Shown: piece by piece, positions 1-8,716 of the stretch | How the letters are laid out: each line of letters starts with the position of its first letter | Position numbering within the stretch: the first letter of the stretch is position 1 | Made by a program: the position numbers and the translations under genes | From: Pseudalkalibacillus decolorationis | GTDB lineage: Bacteria > Bacillota > Bacilli > Bacillales > Fictibacillaceae | Direction of reading: 5' to 3' | Assembly: GCF_024609785.1 (NCBI RefSeq) | Contig: NZ_JANHJQ010000016.1 | Span: forward strand, 1 to 34,856 | Length of the DNA stretch: 34,856 nucleotides | Notes under the pieces: generated by a model | Databases searched by the model: none | The model's input: only the letters and a program-made list of their open reading frames with translations | Told to the model about the DNA's origin: nothing

Positions 1-2
1 CC

Positions 3-587
3 TCGTTTTTCGGAGGTCTCCAGGGAGGGGTCATTTCTCCGCTACTCGCCAACATCTACTTGGATGAATTTGATTGGGGGATGAAAGCGTCTGGATTCCC
101 AGTCGTTCGCTATGCGGATGATGCCATTATATTTTGTAAGACTAAAACGCAGGCAGAAAAAGCGCACCGAGTAGCGAAAACCATCTTAGAAGACCGACTC
201 CACCTAACGATGCATCCTGAAAAGACGAAAGTGGTTCACTTTAAGGAAGGATTCAGTTTCCTTGGGTTCAATTTCTGGAAGGGCTATATGGTTCTGCCAA
301 AGAAACGAATCAACAAGTACAAGAAAAAGGTTCGCAAACTTACTAGAAGACAACAGGGAAAAAGCCTAGAGGAAGTCATAGTCAGACTTAATAAGTCAAT
401 TCGGGGTTTTGCGAACTACTTCAAGGTAGGGGACGTCAAAACAGTCTTTGACCGATTAGATAAATGGATTCGCATGCGGTTACGTGCGTTTATACGAAGA
501 AGAAGGTCAACACTATCAAACCAGCTTATTCCGAACAAAAGGTTGGAACAAGCCGGTCTGGTTTCCTTGGTTGAACTACTCACCTAG
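3..587 (+). CDS. ltrA: Group II intron reverse transcriptase/maturase, C-terminal part
   Basis: The open frame runs in from the left window edge with no stop, so the N-terminus is missing. The first visible codons read LQGGVISPLLANIYLDEFDW, the conserved fingers/palm block. They are followed by the catalytic YADD box (VRYADDAIIF, about 30 residues further on). After the palm comes the GIIM maturase (thumb/X) domain, recognisable from the RLNKSIRGFANYF and RLDKWIRMRLRAFIRRRR segments. The protein ends soon after IPNKRLEQAGLVSL, so there is no DNA-binding/HNH endonuclease tail. Known members bind their own intron RNA, help it splice and copy it into DNA at the target. A TTG at 60 could be mistaken for a start, but the homology clearly continues upstream of it. 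Confidence 0.93.
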   Translation, partial: SFFGGLQGGVISPLLANIYLDEFDWGMKASGFPVVRYADDAIIFCKTKTQAEKAHRVAKTILEDRLHLTMHPEKTKVVHFKEGFSFLGFNFWKGYMVLPKKRINKYKKKVRKLTRRQQGKSLEEVIVRLNKSIRGFANYFKVGDVKTVFDRLDKWIRMRLRAFIRRRRSTLSNQLIPNKRLEQAGLVSLVELLT

Positions 588-671
588 TGTTCTTAATCCG
601 GTAGTGAAATTCAAGCAATCCGGTGACGGATGAAGAGAACTCACTCCCGGAAATGGGGAACTGACACAGTG

Positions 672-745
672 AAAGCCGGATGCGGGAAAACCGCACGTCC
701 GGTTTGACGAGGGGTCCGAGGGTGAAAGCCCTCGTCCTACTCTAC
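672..745 (+). ncRNA. Group II intron domains V and VI
   Basis: Positions 672-705 form a 34-nt domain V. It has the catalytic AGC triad at 674-676, a GCCGGA/TCCGGT lower stem, a GCGG/CCGC upper stem and a GAAA-type loop. Positions 711-745 form domain VI with a CGAGGG/CCCTCG stem (717-722 with 729-734) and an unpaired A near 739 as the likely branch point. The intron 3' end is inferred at about 745. Domain V is the most conserved part of group II introns, so this call is strong. Confidence 0.88.
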
Positions 746-1335
746 TTAATTGTTTGGAAATTATAAATTATTGTTTATTATGCACATATGCATAGTCCTA
801 TAATTCTTTCACTTGTCGATTTCACTCAACCAACCTTTGTATCCTTAACTAACACTTTCATAAATTCCCCTACCTTATTCTTAAAAAAGGTTTAAACATT
901 AGTTTTTATTCACAAATGGGTATGTTATGCAAAAATTAATAAAAGGGATACTATTTGTCGATATAAAATTCCTAATTTTTATAATATTTCTTCAAAAACC
1001 AAAAATACCTTAGTTGGCATTGTTCTTGCATTAAAGAAAAGAGAATACCCTTTTGAGATAAAAAACATAGAATAGGTTTCTTAACGTATAAATATCCTTG
1101 CTAATACTTTCGAATTGGATATAACTTATGGAGTTTTTATTTACAAATGATTATGTGTATTTCGAATTTAAATCACTACTCCTAAACTATTTTTTAGTGA
1201 TGTAATGAGGACTTTTTTTGAGGGATAAGCAGGAAGGATCTCATAGTAACTATTAAACTTATTTTTATTGTAAAAAAGGGTATTTTCGTACAGGGGAAAT
1301 TAAATATTCTATAATTATTGGGAGGCGTTAAATTA
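746..1335. other. 590-bp AT-rich intergenic region, no gene seen
   Basis: I see no convincing gene here. The stretch is very AT-rich and has stops in all frames. On the minus strand at about 790-880 a short run of codons interrupted by a stop could be a decayed gene end, but I do not recognise it. A TATAAT at 1310-1315 lies too close to the ribosome binding site of the next gene to be its promoter. The group II intron ends at its left edge. Confidence 0.6.
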
Positions 1336-2937
1336 ATGGAAGGTTCTGTTTTTTCGCTCTTGTTACCTTTGATTGTCATGGTATTGTGTTTTACAACCAG
1401 AAGGGTAATTTTGTCACTTGGAATTGGTGTTGTTATTGGAGCCTTAATGTACACAAATTTTAATGTTATTTTTGCGGCTGGTTATCTTTTTGGTCAACTT
1501 AAAGCGTTATTTATTGAAGAAACTGATACCGGATGGGTGCTTAATACGTGGAATATTTACTTGATTGTTTTCACAATTCTTTTAGGGTTTTTCTCTTCCA
1601 TAACCCATGTAATGGGTGGGAATAAAAGCTTTGGGGGTTGGGTACAATCGTTGTTAAAAACACGTGTAGGTGCGCAACTTTCATCAGCTATTTTAGGGGT
1701 TATTATATTTATTGATGATTATTTCAGCTGTATTGTTGTAGGGAGCATTTCAAGAAGTATAACAGATCGTTTTAAGATATCTAGAGCAAAATTAGCCTAT
1801 ATAATTGATTCAACAGCAACACCAGTGAGTGTGTTAGTCCCAATATCTAGCTGGGGAGCTTTCATGGTTGGATTAATTGGTACAACAATGGAAGATGCAG
1901 GAATAACTGGACATTCTTCGTTCAATGCTTTTATGTTGACGGTACCGATGAATTTTTATTGCATATTCGCAATCCTGATGGTGTTCGTTGTTATCATTAA
2001 TAAGATTAATATCGGATCAATGAAAACTCACGAACTACGAGCACAAACGACTGGAGAGCTTGTTGATCCAAAAAGAAAACACAATTCAAGTGGAGAAAAA
2101 GAACTTCCTGAAAGTGATAAAGGTAACGTACGTGACCTTGTCGTTCCTTTTGTTGTTCTTATAATTACTACGTTTTCTGCTTTAGTTATAACAGCAATAC
2201 CTGGAATTAAAGGCGCAGGCGAAGCTGTAACCTTCCTAGCTATATTTGAATACACGAAATTAGTAGAATCGCTAAGTATTGGGGGTCTTGCAGGGTTTCT
2301 TGTTGCAACTGGGTTCTTTTTTTCGAAAAAAATGCCGATGCTACAATTATTTCAAGCGATGTGGCATGGATTTAAGAGTATGCTGCCAGCTATTATGATT
2401 CTTTTGCTCGCGTTTACAACCGCAGAGATCATTGGCGACCTCAAAATGGGAGAACTTTTGGCAGGTTTAATCAGTAGTAACGTTAGTCTCTTCTTACTGC
2501 CTGCGTTAATATTTATTATTTCTATTATTATCGATTTTGCAATAGCAACAGCCTGGGGGACTTGGGCAATTTTATTCCCTATTATAGGACAAATTTCAGT
2601 AGCCACTGATGTGGATTTGTTCCTTCCAATGGTTGCAGCAGCAATTGCTGGATCGATATTTGGCGATCATTGTTCACCTATCTCAGATTCTACAATCTTG
2701 TCTTCCATTGGATCCGGAAGTAACCACATGGATCATGTTATAACGCAATTACCATATGGCCTTATTGTTGCAGGCGTTTCGTTTATCGGTTATATCATTT
2801 TAGGAATAACTCAAAGCATTTGGATGGGATTCTTTGCGACTACTGCTATCTTTATATTCGTATGTTACGCGTTGAAGAGATTTTATAACATACGAGCGAA
2901 TACTGTTAAAACCGATGCAGCAGCAGCAAAAGAGTAG
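1336..2937 (+). CDS. NhaC-family Na+/H+ antiporter-like permease
   Basis: A 533-residue integral membrane protein with about 11-12 hydrophobic segments. It belongs to the NhaC-type superfamily of sodium/proton (or amino acid/malate-lactate:sodium) antiporters. The signature blocks are the FIDDYFSCIVVGSISR segment around residue 130 and the C-terminal GDHCSPISDSTILSS block, both typical of NhaC/YuiF-like carriers. The ATG at 1336 is chosen over an in-frame TTG at 1318 because GGGAGGCG (1319-1326) is well placed for it. The gene is separated from ywrD by 196 bp, so it is probably a separate unit. The transported substrate cannot be told from sequence: Na+/H+ exchange is the family default, but related proteins carry amino acids. 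Confidence 0.88.
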   Translation: MEGSVFSLLLPLIVMVLCFTTRRVILSLGIGVVIGALMYTNFNVIFAAGYLFGQLKALFIEETDTGWVLNTWNIYLIVFTILLGFFSSITHVMGGNKSFGGWVQSLLKTRVGAQLSSAILGVIIFIDDYFSCIVVGSISRSITDRFKISRAKLAYIIDSTATPVSVLVPISSWGAFMVGLIGTTMEDAGITGHSSFNAFMLTVPMNFYCIFAILMVFVVIINKINIGSMKTHELRAQTTGELVDPKRKHNSSGEKELPESDKGNVRDLVVPFVVLIITTFSALVITAIPGIKGAGEAVTFLAIFEYTKLVESLSIGGLAGFLVATGFFFSKKMPMLQLFQAMWHGFKSMLPAIMILLLAFTTAEIIGDLKMGELLAGLISSNVSLFLLPALIFIISIIIDFAIATAWGTWAILFPIIGQISVATDVDLFLPMVAAAIAGSIFGDHCSPISDSTILSSIGSGSNHMDHVITQLPYGLIVAGVSFIGYIILGITQSIWMGFFATTAIFIFVCYALKRFYNIRANTVKTDAAAAKE

Positions 2938-3133
2938 TAGATTTATTTATATTTGAGGTGAATTTGTAGATGTTTTTTATGACAACTATTATAATCTCAA
3001 ATAACGAGAATGATCATATGTTAGTATAAATATCAATTTTAATTAACAATAGAAAGATGAGAGGTTATTTTTAAGACATTTCGTTTATATGTTATAAAGG
3101 AAGTCCACTATCATTAAACAGGAGTGAACAGTC

Positions 3134-4744
3134 ATGAATCATGATCAGTTATTTTATCCTTACACATCACAACGTATGACGACTTTTGCAAGAAAAGGGA
3201 TGGTTGCAACGTCGCAACCACTTGCCGCGCAGGCAGGATTGGAAATGTTGAAACAAGGGGGAAATGCCATTGACGCGGCAATTGCAACTGCAGCATGTTT
3301 AACGGTAGTTGAACCGACATCAAATGGAATCGGCGGGGATGCGTTTGCATTAGTTTGGATAAAAGGGAAATTGCATGGACTTAATGCAAGCGGACCTTCT
3401 CCACAAAGTATTTCTATTAAAGCGGTAAAAGAAAAAGGATATAACGAAATTCCAACACATGGATGGATTCCGGTTACAGTTCCGGGAGCCCCGGGTGCAT
3501 GGGCAGAGTTATCCAAACGGTTTGGTAAACTTCCCTTAACAGAAGTACTTAAACCGGCAATTGACTATGCAGAAAATGGCTATCCCATTTCACCTGTACT
3601 GGGAAGATTTTGGAAAGAAGAAGCTGATAATTTTAATAAAACTTTGACTGGTGAAGAATTCTCTCATTGGTTTGAAACGTTTGCTCCAAATGGGAAAGCT
3701 CCGGAGATTGGAACGATATGGCGTTCTTCGGATCATGCCCAAACATTGCGGTCGATTGCAGAAACAAATGCTGAATCGTTTTATCGTGGTGAATTAGCTG
3801 AAAAAATCGATCAGTTTTCCAAGCAATACGAAGGCTTTTTGTCGAAAGAGGATTTGGCGGATTATTATCCTGAATGGGTAGAGCCAATTAAGGTGAATTA
3901 CCGTGGCTATGATGTGTGGGAAATTCCACCGAACGGCCAAGGACTTGTCACTTTAATGGCACTAAGTATATTAAAAGGTTTTGAGTTACGAGAAAAGGAT
4001 TGTACCAATACGTTCCACAAACAAATTGAAGCAATGAAACTAGCATTTACAGACGGGCAAACATATATAACCGAGGAAGAAAAAATGTCTTTTAAAGTAA
4101 AGGAGTTACTTTCGGAAGAATACGCTGCAGAAAGAAGAGCGCTTATTGCAGAAGAAGCACTTACTCCAGCGCCTGGTACACCCCCAAAAGGCGGAACGGT
4201 TTATTTAGCGGCAGCGGATGAAGAAGGGAATATGGTCTCCTATATACAAAGCAACTACATGGAATTTGGGTCCGGATTAGTGGTTCCTGGAACCGGAATT
4301 GCTTTACAAAACAGGGGACATAACTTCTCATTAGACCATGCTCATGATAATCGATTAGAGCCAGGAAAGAAAACGTATCATACGATTATCCCAGGATTTT
4401 TGACAAAAGGAGATCAACCTGTCGGGCCGTTCGGTGTGATGGGTGGGTTTATGCAGCCACAAGGACATGTACAGATCATCATGAATACAATTGATTTTCA
4501 CTTGAATCCTCAATCTGCATTAGATGCGCCAAGGTGGCAGTGGCTAAAAGGTAAGAAAGTGCTCGTTGAACCTAACTTCCCAATCACTATCGCACAATCG
4601 TTAGCCCGAAAAGGTCACGATATTCAAATTGCATTAGATTCTGGTTCGTTTGGCCGCGGGCAAATTATTTGGAGAGATCCCGAAACAGGCGTTTTAGCTG
4701 GGGGAACCGAAGCTCGGACGGATGGAAGTGTTGCAGCTTGGTAA
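3134..4744 (+). CDS. ywrD: Gamma-glutamyltransferase-like Ntn-hydrolase YwrD
   Basis: A 536-residue gamma-glutamyltransferase-family protein. It begins with the family's GMVATSQPLAAQAGLEML block and the PTSNGIGGDAFALVW segment. The autoprocessing site is PPKGGTVYLAAAD, with the predicted N-terminal nucleophile Thr355 that would split the chain into large and small subunits. The small-subunit block GVMGGFMQPQGH follows. There is no signal peptide, so it is probably cytoplasmic, unlike secreted Ggt. This and the neighbouring chromate-transporter pair match the YwrD type of B. subtilis, whose substrate is not well defined. AGGAG at about 3121 precedes the ATG by a normal distance. The next gene starts 53 bp after its stop, suggesting one transcript. 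Confidence 0.9.
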   Translation: MNHDQLFYPYTSQRMTTFARKGMVATSQPLAAQAGLEMLKQGGNAIDAAIATAACLTVVEPTSNGIGGDAFALVWIKGKLHGLNASGPSPQSISIKAVKEKGYNEIPTHGWIPVTVPGAPGAWAELSKRFGKLPLTEVLKPAIDYAENGYPISPVLGRFWKEEADNFNKTLTGEEFSHWFETFAPNGKAPEIGTIWRSSDHAQTLRSIAETNAESFYRGELAEKIDQFSKQYEGFLSKEDLADYYPEWVEPIKVNYRGYDVWEIPPNGQGLVTLMALSILKGFELREKDCTNTFHKQIEAMKLAFTDGQTYITEEEKMSFKVKELLSEEYAAERRALIAEEALTPAPGTPPKGGTVYLAAADEEGNMVSYIQSNYMEFGSGLVVPGTGIALQNRGHNFSLDHAHDNRLEPGKKTYHTIIPGFLTKGDQPVGPFGVMGGFMQPQGHVQIIMNTIDFHLNPQSALDAPRWQWLKGKKVLVEPNFPITIAQSLARKGHDIQIALDSGSFGRGQIIWRDPETGVLAGGTEARTDGSVAAW

Positions 4745-4797
4745 GTAATAAAAAGGTAGAAATTAATTTCACCGCGGAGAATCAAACTCATCTCAAC

Positions 4798-5403
4798 ATG
4801 AATACATCAAAAAAATGGGATCTTAAAAACCAACTTCATCTGTTTTTAGCTTTTTTTCGTGTAGGCATATTAGGGTATGGCGGTGGACCGTCCTCCATAC
4901 CCCTTGTCCATAAAGAAGTTGTCCAGAAATATCAATGGATGGCTGATGATGAATTTGGAGACATATTGGCGTTAGCAAATACTTTACCTGGGCCAATCGC
5001 TACAAAAATGGCCGGATATATTGGTTTCAGAGTTGCTGGTATTACAGGGATGTTAAATGCTGTGTTGGCAACGATCTTGCCGACAATTGTTTTAATAGTG
5101 GTTTTGCTTACGTCGTTAAGAACATTTAAAGATCAGCCATGGGTAGCGGGTATGACCCGGGCAGTTGTTCCTGTTGTTGGGGTAATGCTTGCCGTTTTAA
5201 CATGGCAGTTTTTCAGTAAATCGAAAAACGGATTAGGTTGGAAATGGAGTGTTATTCTTGTTGTTGCCAGTATTGTTTTAATTGAGCCGCTCAACGTTCA
5301 TCCAGGTATATTAATCTTTGTTCTGCTAGTAGGATCATTAGTGAAAAAAGACAAACAAAAGACGGAAGAAAGCCGGGCTGTTAAAAGGAAGGATACAGTA
5401 TGA
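4798..5403 (+). CDS. ywrB: Chromate transporter half, YwrB-like
   Basis: A 201-residue membrane protein, half of a CHR-type transporter. It carries the family pattern FFRVGILGYGGGPSSIPLV near the N-terminus and ALANTLPGPIATKMAGYIGF about 50 residues later, then four to five membrane segments. In many bacteria one long ChrA holds two such halves. Here, as in B. subtilis ywrA/ywrB, two short proteins probably pair as an antiparallel heterodimer. The ATG at 4798 is preferred to the longer frame (from 4669), because that would overlap ywrD by 76 bases and its extra residues resemble nothing in the family. A purine-rich GGAGA lies a rather long 17 bases upstream. Its stop overlaps the next start (ATGA). 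Confidence 0.87.
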   Translation: MNTSKKWDLKNQLHLFLAFFRVGILGYGGGPSSIPLVHKEVVQKYQWMADDEFGDILALANTLPGPIATKMAGYIGFRVAGITGMLNAVLATILPTIVLIVVLLTSLRTFKDQPWVAGMTRAVVPVVGVMLAVLTWQFFSKSKNGLGWKWSVILVVASIVLIEPLNVHPGILIFVLLVGSLVKKDKQKTEESRAVKRKDTV

Positions 5404-5939
5404 TTGTTTATTGGAACATTTTCCTTGCTTTTTTTATACCTGGTATTCTTGGTTACGGAGGAGGGCCTGCTTCAATACCGCTTGTCGAAAATGAAGTCGT
5501 CGACCGTTATCATTGGCTTACCACTGAACAGTTTAGTGAGATGTTGGCACTCGCTAATGCTTTACCCGGTCCAATTGCCACGAAAATGGCGGGTTACATT
5601 GGATTCCAACAAGGAGGAATTTTTGGGGCATTTGTGGGTGTATTTGCAACGGTTGCACCTTCTCTTATTTTAATGATCGTTCTTTTAGGAATTTTGTATA
5701 AATTTAAGGACTCTCCAAAAGTGAAACGAATGACGCTGCTTATTCGTCCGACGATTGCTGTTTTACTCGGGATTATGGCCTATGAATTTTTCCTAACCTC
5801 TTATGAGGGATCCGGACTATTGCAAACGATCGGTTTAGTTGTTGTTAGTTTTTTGCTGCTTGAGAAATGGAAAGTTCACCCCGCTTTTGTAATAATCGGC
5901 GCACTCGGTTATGGCGCCCTGTTTTTTAACAGTACCTAA
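5400..5939 (+). CDS. ywrA: Chromate transporter half, YwrA-like
   Basis: The second CHR half, 179 residues, starting inside the stop codon of its partner (ATGA, 5400-5403), so the two are translationally coupled. It repeats the same signature: FFIPGILGYGGGPASIPLV, then ALANALPGPIATKMAGYIGF. The two halves are clearly paralogous. Members export chromate or are thought to move related oxyanions such as sulfate. Whether this pair does so here is inference. The intrinsic terminator 19 bp downstream ends the ywrD-ywrB-ywrA unit. Confidence 0.88.
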   Translation: MIVYWNIFLAFFIPGILGYGGGPASIPLVENEVVDRYHWLTTEQFSEMLALANALPGPIATKMAGYIGFQQGGIFGAFVGVFATVAPSLILMIVLLGILYKFKDSPKVKRMTLLIRPTIAVLLGIMAYEFFLTSYEGSGLLQTIGLVVVSFLLLEKWKVHPAFVIIGALGYGALFFNST

Positions 5940-5957
5940 TCAATGGAATGATTCAAT

Positions 5958-5987
5958 CTCCGTTCACATTATGAGCGGAGTTTTATA
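5958..5987 (+). terminator. Rho-independent terminator after ywrA
   Basis: A nine-pair stem, CTCCGTTCA with TGAGCGGAG (one G-U pair), loop of five bases, followed by TTTTATATTTTT. It lies just after the ywrA stop. Confidence 0.85.
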
Positions 5988-6077
5988 TTTTTATAGAATT
6001 TTTTTAAAACTTGTTTAATGAATGAATCAATTTATAATTACAACCCCTTGTGGCTCAACGGTTTAAGACATAAATAG

Positions 6078-6182
6078 GGTATTCCTTACGTAAGAGACGA
6101 ACATCAAACAGCTATTAAATGGCTAAATGAATTAAGTGATGACGATACTTTAGGGGTTAAATACAGGCTGTTAAGTTGTCAG
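6078..6182 (+). pseudogene. Short decayed coding remnant
   Basis: An open stretch with no start codon reads GIPYVRDEHQTAIKWLNELS and then a DDDTLGVKYRLLSCQ continuation. The EHQ-A-WLNE pattern is reminiscent of the N-terminal end of DUF4268-type proteins, but I cannot confirm this. It is preceded by a stop and runs into a poly-T tract. I read it as the leftover of a deleted gene, with low confidence. Confidence 0.3.
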
Positions 6183-6237
6183 TATTTTTTTTTTGTTTTC
6201 ATATTTAATTATTTAGCTATTTCAATTGAACATGTAG

Positions 6238-7140
6238 TTAGTTTTTCTCAGATAGTGATCCTTTTTTTGAAACGGTAGCATTTTTGCCTAATATAACAGA
6301 AAAGACAACAATCACTGCTATTACAAGAGTGAAAAATGTGATGGATTCATCGAGGAAAACTGTTGCAAATAGTATCATCAAAAATGGTTGTAAGTATTGA
6401 ATCTGACTAACTCGTGCTATTCCGCCCAGAGCCATGCCGCTATACCAAGCAACATATGCTAGAAATTGACTAACAACTGCGAGATAAATAAAACTGACCC
6501 AAGCTTGTAAAGGAGCATGGAGCATTTCAGTTGTAAGGTTTAGCGCAACTGGAATAATAAAAAATGGGGCACCGATCATAATCGCCCAAGCAATTACTTG
6601 CCAGCTGCCTAATTCTTTCGCTAATTTCCCACCTTCTGCGTAACTAAGTCCAAGTATAATCACGGCTGCTAGTAAAGCTAAATCGGAAAATTGTAATTGA
6701 CCGAACCCTAGATGAAGTGCATACACAATAACAGCTAAAGAGCCGATTATACTTGAAATCCAGAATTTGAGAGAAGGAACTTCACCAGCTCTAAACATTG
6801 CAAATCCGGCTGTGGCTAATGGTAACAGAGCTAATTCCACAGCTCCATGAGAAACAGGCAAGGATTCCATTGCCCTAGAAGTGAGGAGAGGAAATCCTAA
6901 AACTGCACCAAAAGCAACAACAAGTAGACTTTTGAATTGGCGAGGAGAAGGGAGTTTTTCTTTTCGAACAATTAATACAACAGCAACTAAAATAGCGGCA
7001 ACAACTGTTCTTCCCAAACCGACGACCGTGGTCCCAAAATACTGTACTGCAATACTTGTAGAAGGGAGCGTTAAGCTAAAACAAATAACACCTACTAATC
7101 CCAACAATAATCCAAATTTCTCCCTGGTTTCTCTCTGCAT
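6238..7140 (-). CDS. EamA-family (DMT) transporter
   Basis: A 300-residue protein with ten predicted membrane helices in two repeats of five, the usual layout and length of drug/metabolite (EamA/RhaT) exporters. The second repeat contains the recognisable QIQYLQPFLMILFA and FLDESIT block. The start is the ATG at 7140-7138, behind an AGGTAGG-type site. The gene is divergent from a MocR regulator at 7301. EamA/MocR pairs are common in Firmicutes (B. subtilis ycxC/ycxD), and the regulator normally controls the exporter. A TATAAT box on this strand (+ positions 7168-7173) overlaps a TGTACC half-site that fits such control. The substrate is unknown; amino acids or vitamin-B6-related compounds are typical guesses for this pairing. 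Confidence 0.87.
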   Translation of the reverse strand: MQRETREKFGLLLGLVGVICFSLTLPSTSIAVQYFGTTVVGLGRTVVAAILVAVVLIVRKEKLPSPRQFKSLLVVAFGAVLGFPLLTSRAMESLPVSHGAVELALLPLATAGFAMFRAGEVPSLKFWISSIIGSLAVIVYALHLGFGQLQFSDLALLAAVIILGLSYAEGGKLAKELGSWQVIAWAIMIGAPFFIIPVALNLTTEMLHAPLQAWVSFIYLAVVSQFLAYVAWYSGMALGGIARVSQIQYLQPFLMILFATVFLDESITFFTLVIAVIVVFSVILGKNATVSKKGSLSEKN

Positions 7141-7167
7141 CTTATCCTACCTACCTTTTTACTTCGT

Positions 7168-7282
7168 ATTATATCTGTACCATTTTCTGCTTTTCTTAAA
7201 AAACAGTTCTGATATAATTTAAATATTAATAGGTACACACAATAAAAATAAACCATTTTTTTACCCATCTGTACCGGTACAG
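7168..7282. promoter_or_regulatory. Divergent promoter region with TGTACC/GGTACA operator sites
   Basis: The region between the EamA gene and the MocR gene holds three related sites: ATCTGTACC at 7173-7181, GGTACA at 7232-7237 and a perfect 14-bp palindrome CTGTACCGGTACAG at 7269-7282. The longer ATCTGTACC is repeated exactly at 7267-7275, 94 bp from the first. A plus-strand extended -10 (TGATATAAT, TATAAT at 7213-7218) serves the regulator, and a minus-strand TATAAT (7168-7173) serves the transporter. The palindrome ends just before the regulator's ribosome binding site. These are probably binding sites of the MocR protein encoded at 7301. That assignment is inference from position. Confidence 0.7.
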
Positions 7283-7300
7283 TTGAAGGAGGATAAATGT

Positions 7301-8686
7301 ATGAGCTCAAAATATATCGAGATAATGGAAGAAATTAAGCTTCGGCTGGCAGATGGGTCGCTTATTGCAGGAAGTAAACTCCCTTCTGTTCGTCAGCTAT
7401 CTGAGCATTTTTCATGTAGCAAAAATACGGTCATTAAAGCATACGAAGAACTTGAAAAAGAGCATTTAATTTATTCTGTTCCTAAAAGTGGCTACTTTGT
7501 TGTGAATGAATTTCAAAATGCGCCGAAAGAAAATGACGTGATTGATTTCTTATCTGCTGGTCCAGATAAAAACGTTATGCCTTATGTTGAATTTCAACAT
7601 TGTATGAATCAAGCAATTGAACAATATAAAGAAGAGCTTTTTACATACTCTGATCAACAAGGGCTTTACTCATTACGAGTACAGTTAGTGAAATATTTGC
7701 AGAATCTACAGGTGTTCACTCAACCTGAAAGAGTAGTTGTTGTTTCTGGCTCGCAGCAAGCCCTTAATTTATTAGTTTCTATGCCGTTTCCAAATGGAAA
7801 AAACAATATTCTAATTGAGCAGCCTACTTATTTCGGATTCATTGAGTCCATCAATCTACAACAAGCTAATACTTTTGGAATTGAGTTATCGATGGAAGGC
7901 ATTGATCTTGATCGTCTGGAATACATTTTTCGAAATAATGATATAAAATTTTTCTATATTATCCCGAGATTTCACAATCCACTTGGACATTGTTACTCGA
8001 ATAGCGAAAAGAAAAAAATCGTTGAGTTAGCTGAAAAATACGATGTATATATAGTGGAAGATGATTTTTTAGGAGACCTTGACCCAAATGCAAAATCAGA
8101 TCCTTTATTTTCTTTTGATCCTTCCGGGAGAGTAATTTATATTAAAAGCTTTTCGAAAATTTTCCTCCCAGGGTTAAGGATTGCTACAGTCGTTCTTCCT
8201 ACATTAATGATTAACAATTTTTTACGATATAAATTTAGTTCGGATTTTAATAGTTCAGCACTTTCTCAAGGTGCACTAGAAATCTATTTAAAAAGTGGTA
8301 TGTTTAATAGCCATCTCAAAAAAATAAAAGAGGTATACCATACTAAAATGCAAACCCTTCAAGAAGCCTGTGAATTATTGTTACCGGCTAATACTCATTT
8401 TTCAAAACCGACTTCAGGATTCTATCTATCCATCAGTTTGCCCGAGAATGTGACAGCAAAACAGGTAGTTCATATGCTTAACGAGCAGCATATATTTGTT
8501 GATGATGCCTCTAGAATGTTTTTGCCAGAATATAAAAAGGAAAATCTCCTTCGATTAAGCATCTCTCAAGTGAACGAGAGTCAAATTAAACTAGGGGTAG
8601 AGCGATTGGCTCATTGTATTGCTTTAATTAACAGTAGAAAAAATCATATTACTCCAAAATTCAGATTTAGACTGCAGACCATTTAA
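7301..8686 (+). CDS. MocR-type (GntR/aminotransferase) transcription regulator
   Basis: A 461-residue regulator: an N-terminal winged HTH of GntR type (residues about 5-70, with KLPSVRQLSEHFSCSKNTVI) joined to an aminotransferase class I fold. The fold keeps the PLP-binding lysine, K286, in SFSKIFLPGLRIA, and the VEDDFLGDL segment. MocR proteins use PLP or its adduct with an amine as effector and seldom act as enzymes. The ATG at 7301 is chosen for the strong AAGGAGG at 7285-7291. The in-frame TTG at 7283 lies before that site. It is divergent from the EamA exporter and likely controls both genes through the TGTACC sites between them. Confidence 0.9.
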   Translation: MSSKYIEIMEEIKLRLADGSLIAGSKLPSVRQLSEHFSCSKNTVIKAYEELEKEHLIYSVPKSGYFVVNEFQNAPKENDVIDFLSAGPDKNVMPYVEFQHCMNQAIEQYKEELFTYSDQQGLYSLRVQLVKYLQNLQVFTQPERVVVVSGSQQALNLLVSMPFPNGKNNILIEQPTYFGFIESINLQQANTFGIELSMEGIDLDRLEYIFRNNDIKFFYIIPRFHNPLGHCYSNSEKKKIVELAEKYDVYIVEDDFLGDLDPNAKSDPLFSFDPSGRVIYIKSFSKIFLPGLRIATVVLPTLMINNFLRYKFSSDFNSSALSQGALEIYLKSGMFNSHLKKIKEVYHTKMQTLQEACELLLPANTHFSKPTSGFYLSISLPENVTAKQVVHMLNEQHIFVDDASRMFLPEYKKENLLRLSISQVNESQIKLGVERLAHCIALINSRKNHITPKFRFRLQTI

Positions 8687-8716
8687 ATGGTTCGACGTTA
8701 ATATTTACTTTTCGAT

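Larger units (their letters stand above)
1..745 (+). mobile_element. Group II intron, 3' part (5' end outside window)
   Basis: The window opens inside a group II intron. The reverse transcriptase reading frame ends at 587, and the RNA between 588 and 745 folds into recognisable domain V and domain VI. The 3' splice boundary is probably at about 745, where the sequence ends in CTCTAC just before AT-rich host DNA. The encoded protein lacks a C-terminal HNH endonuclease domain, as in bacterial introns that depend on existing DNA ends or replication forks. Catalytic residues and domain V look intact, so nothing visible here says the copy is dead. The class cannot be fixed without the 5' half. Confidence 0.9.

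Noticed and set aside
1310-1315. TATAAT as promoter of the NhaC-like gene
   Set aside because: It ends only a few bases before the ribosome binding site at 1319, so the transcript would start within or after that site.
1194-1454. Minus-strand ORF of 86 codons at the start of the NhaC-like gene
   Set aside because: It overlaps the well supported antiporter gene on the opposite strand and has no ribosome binding site or recognisable domain.
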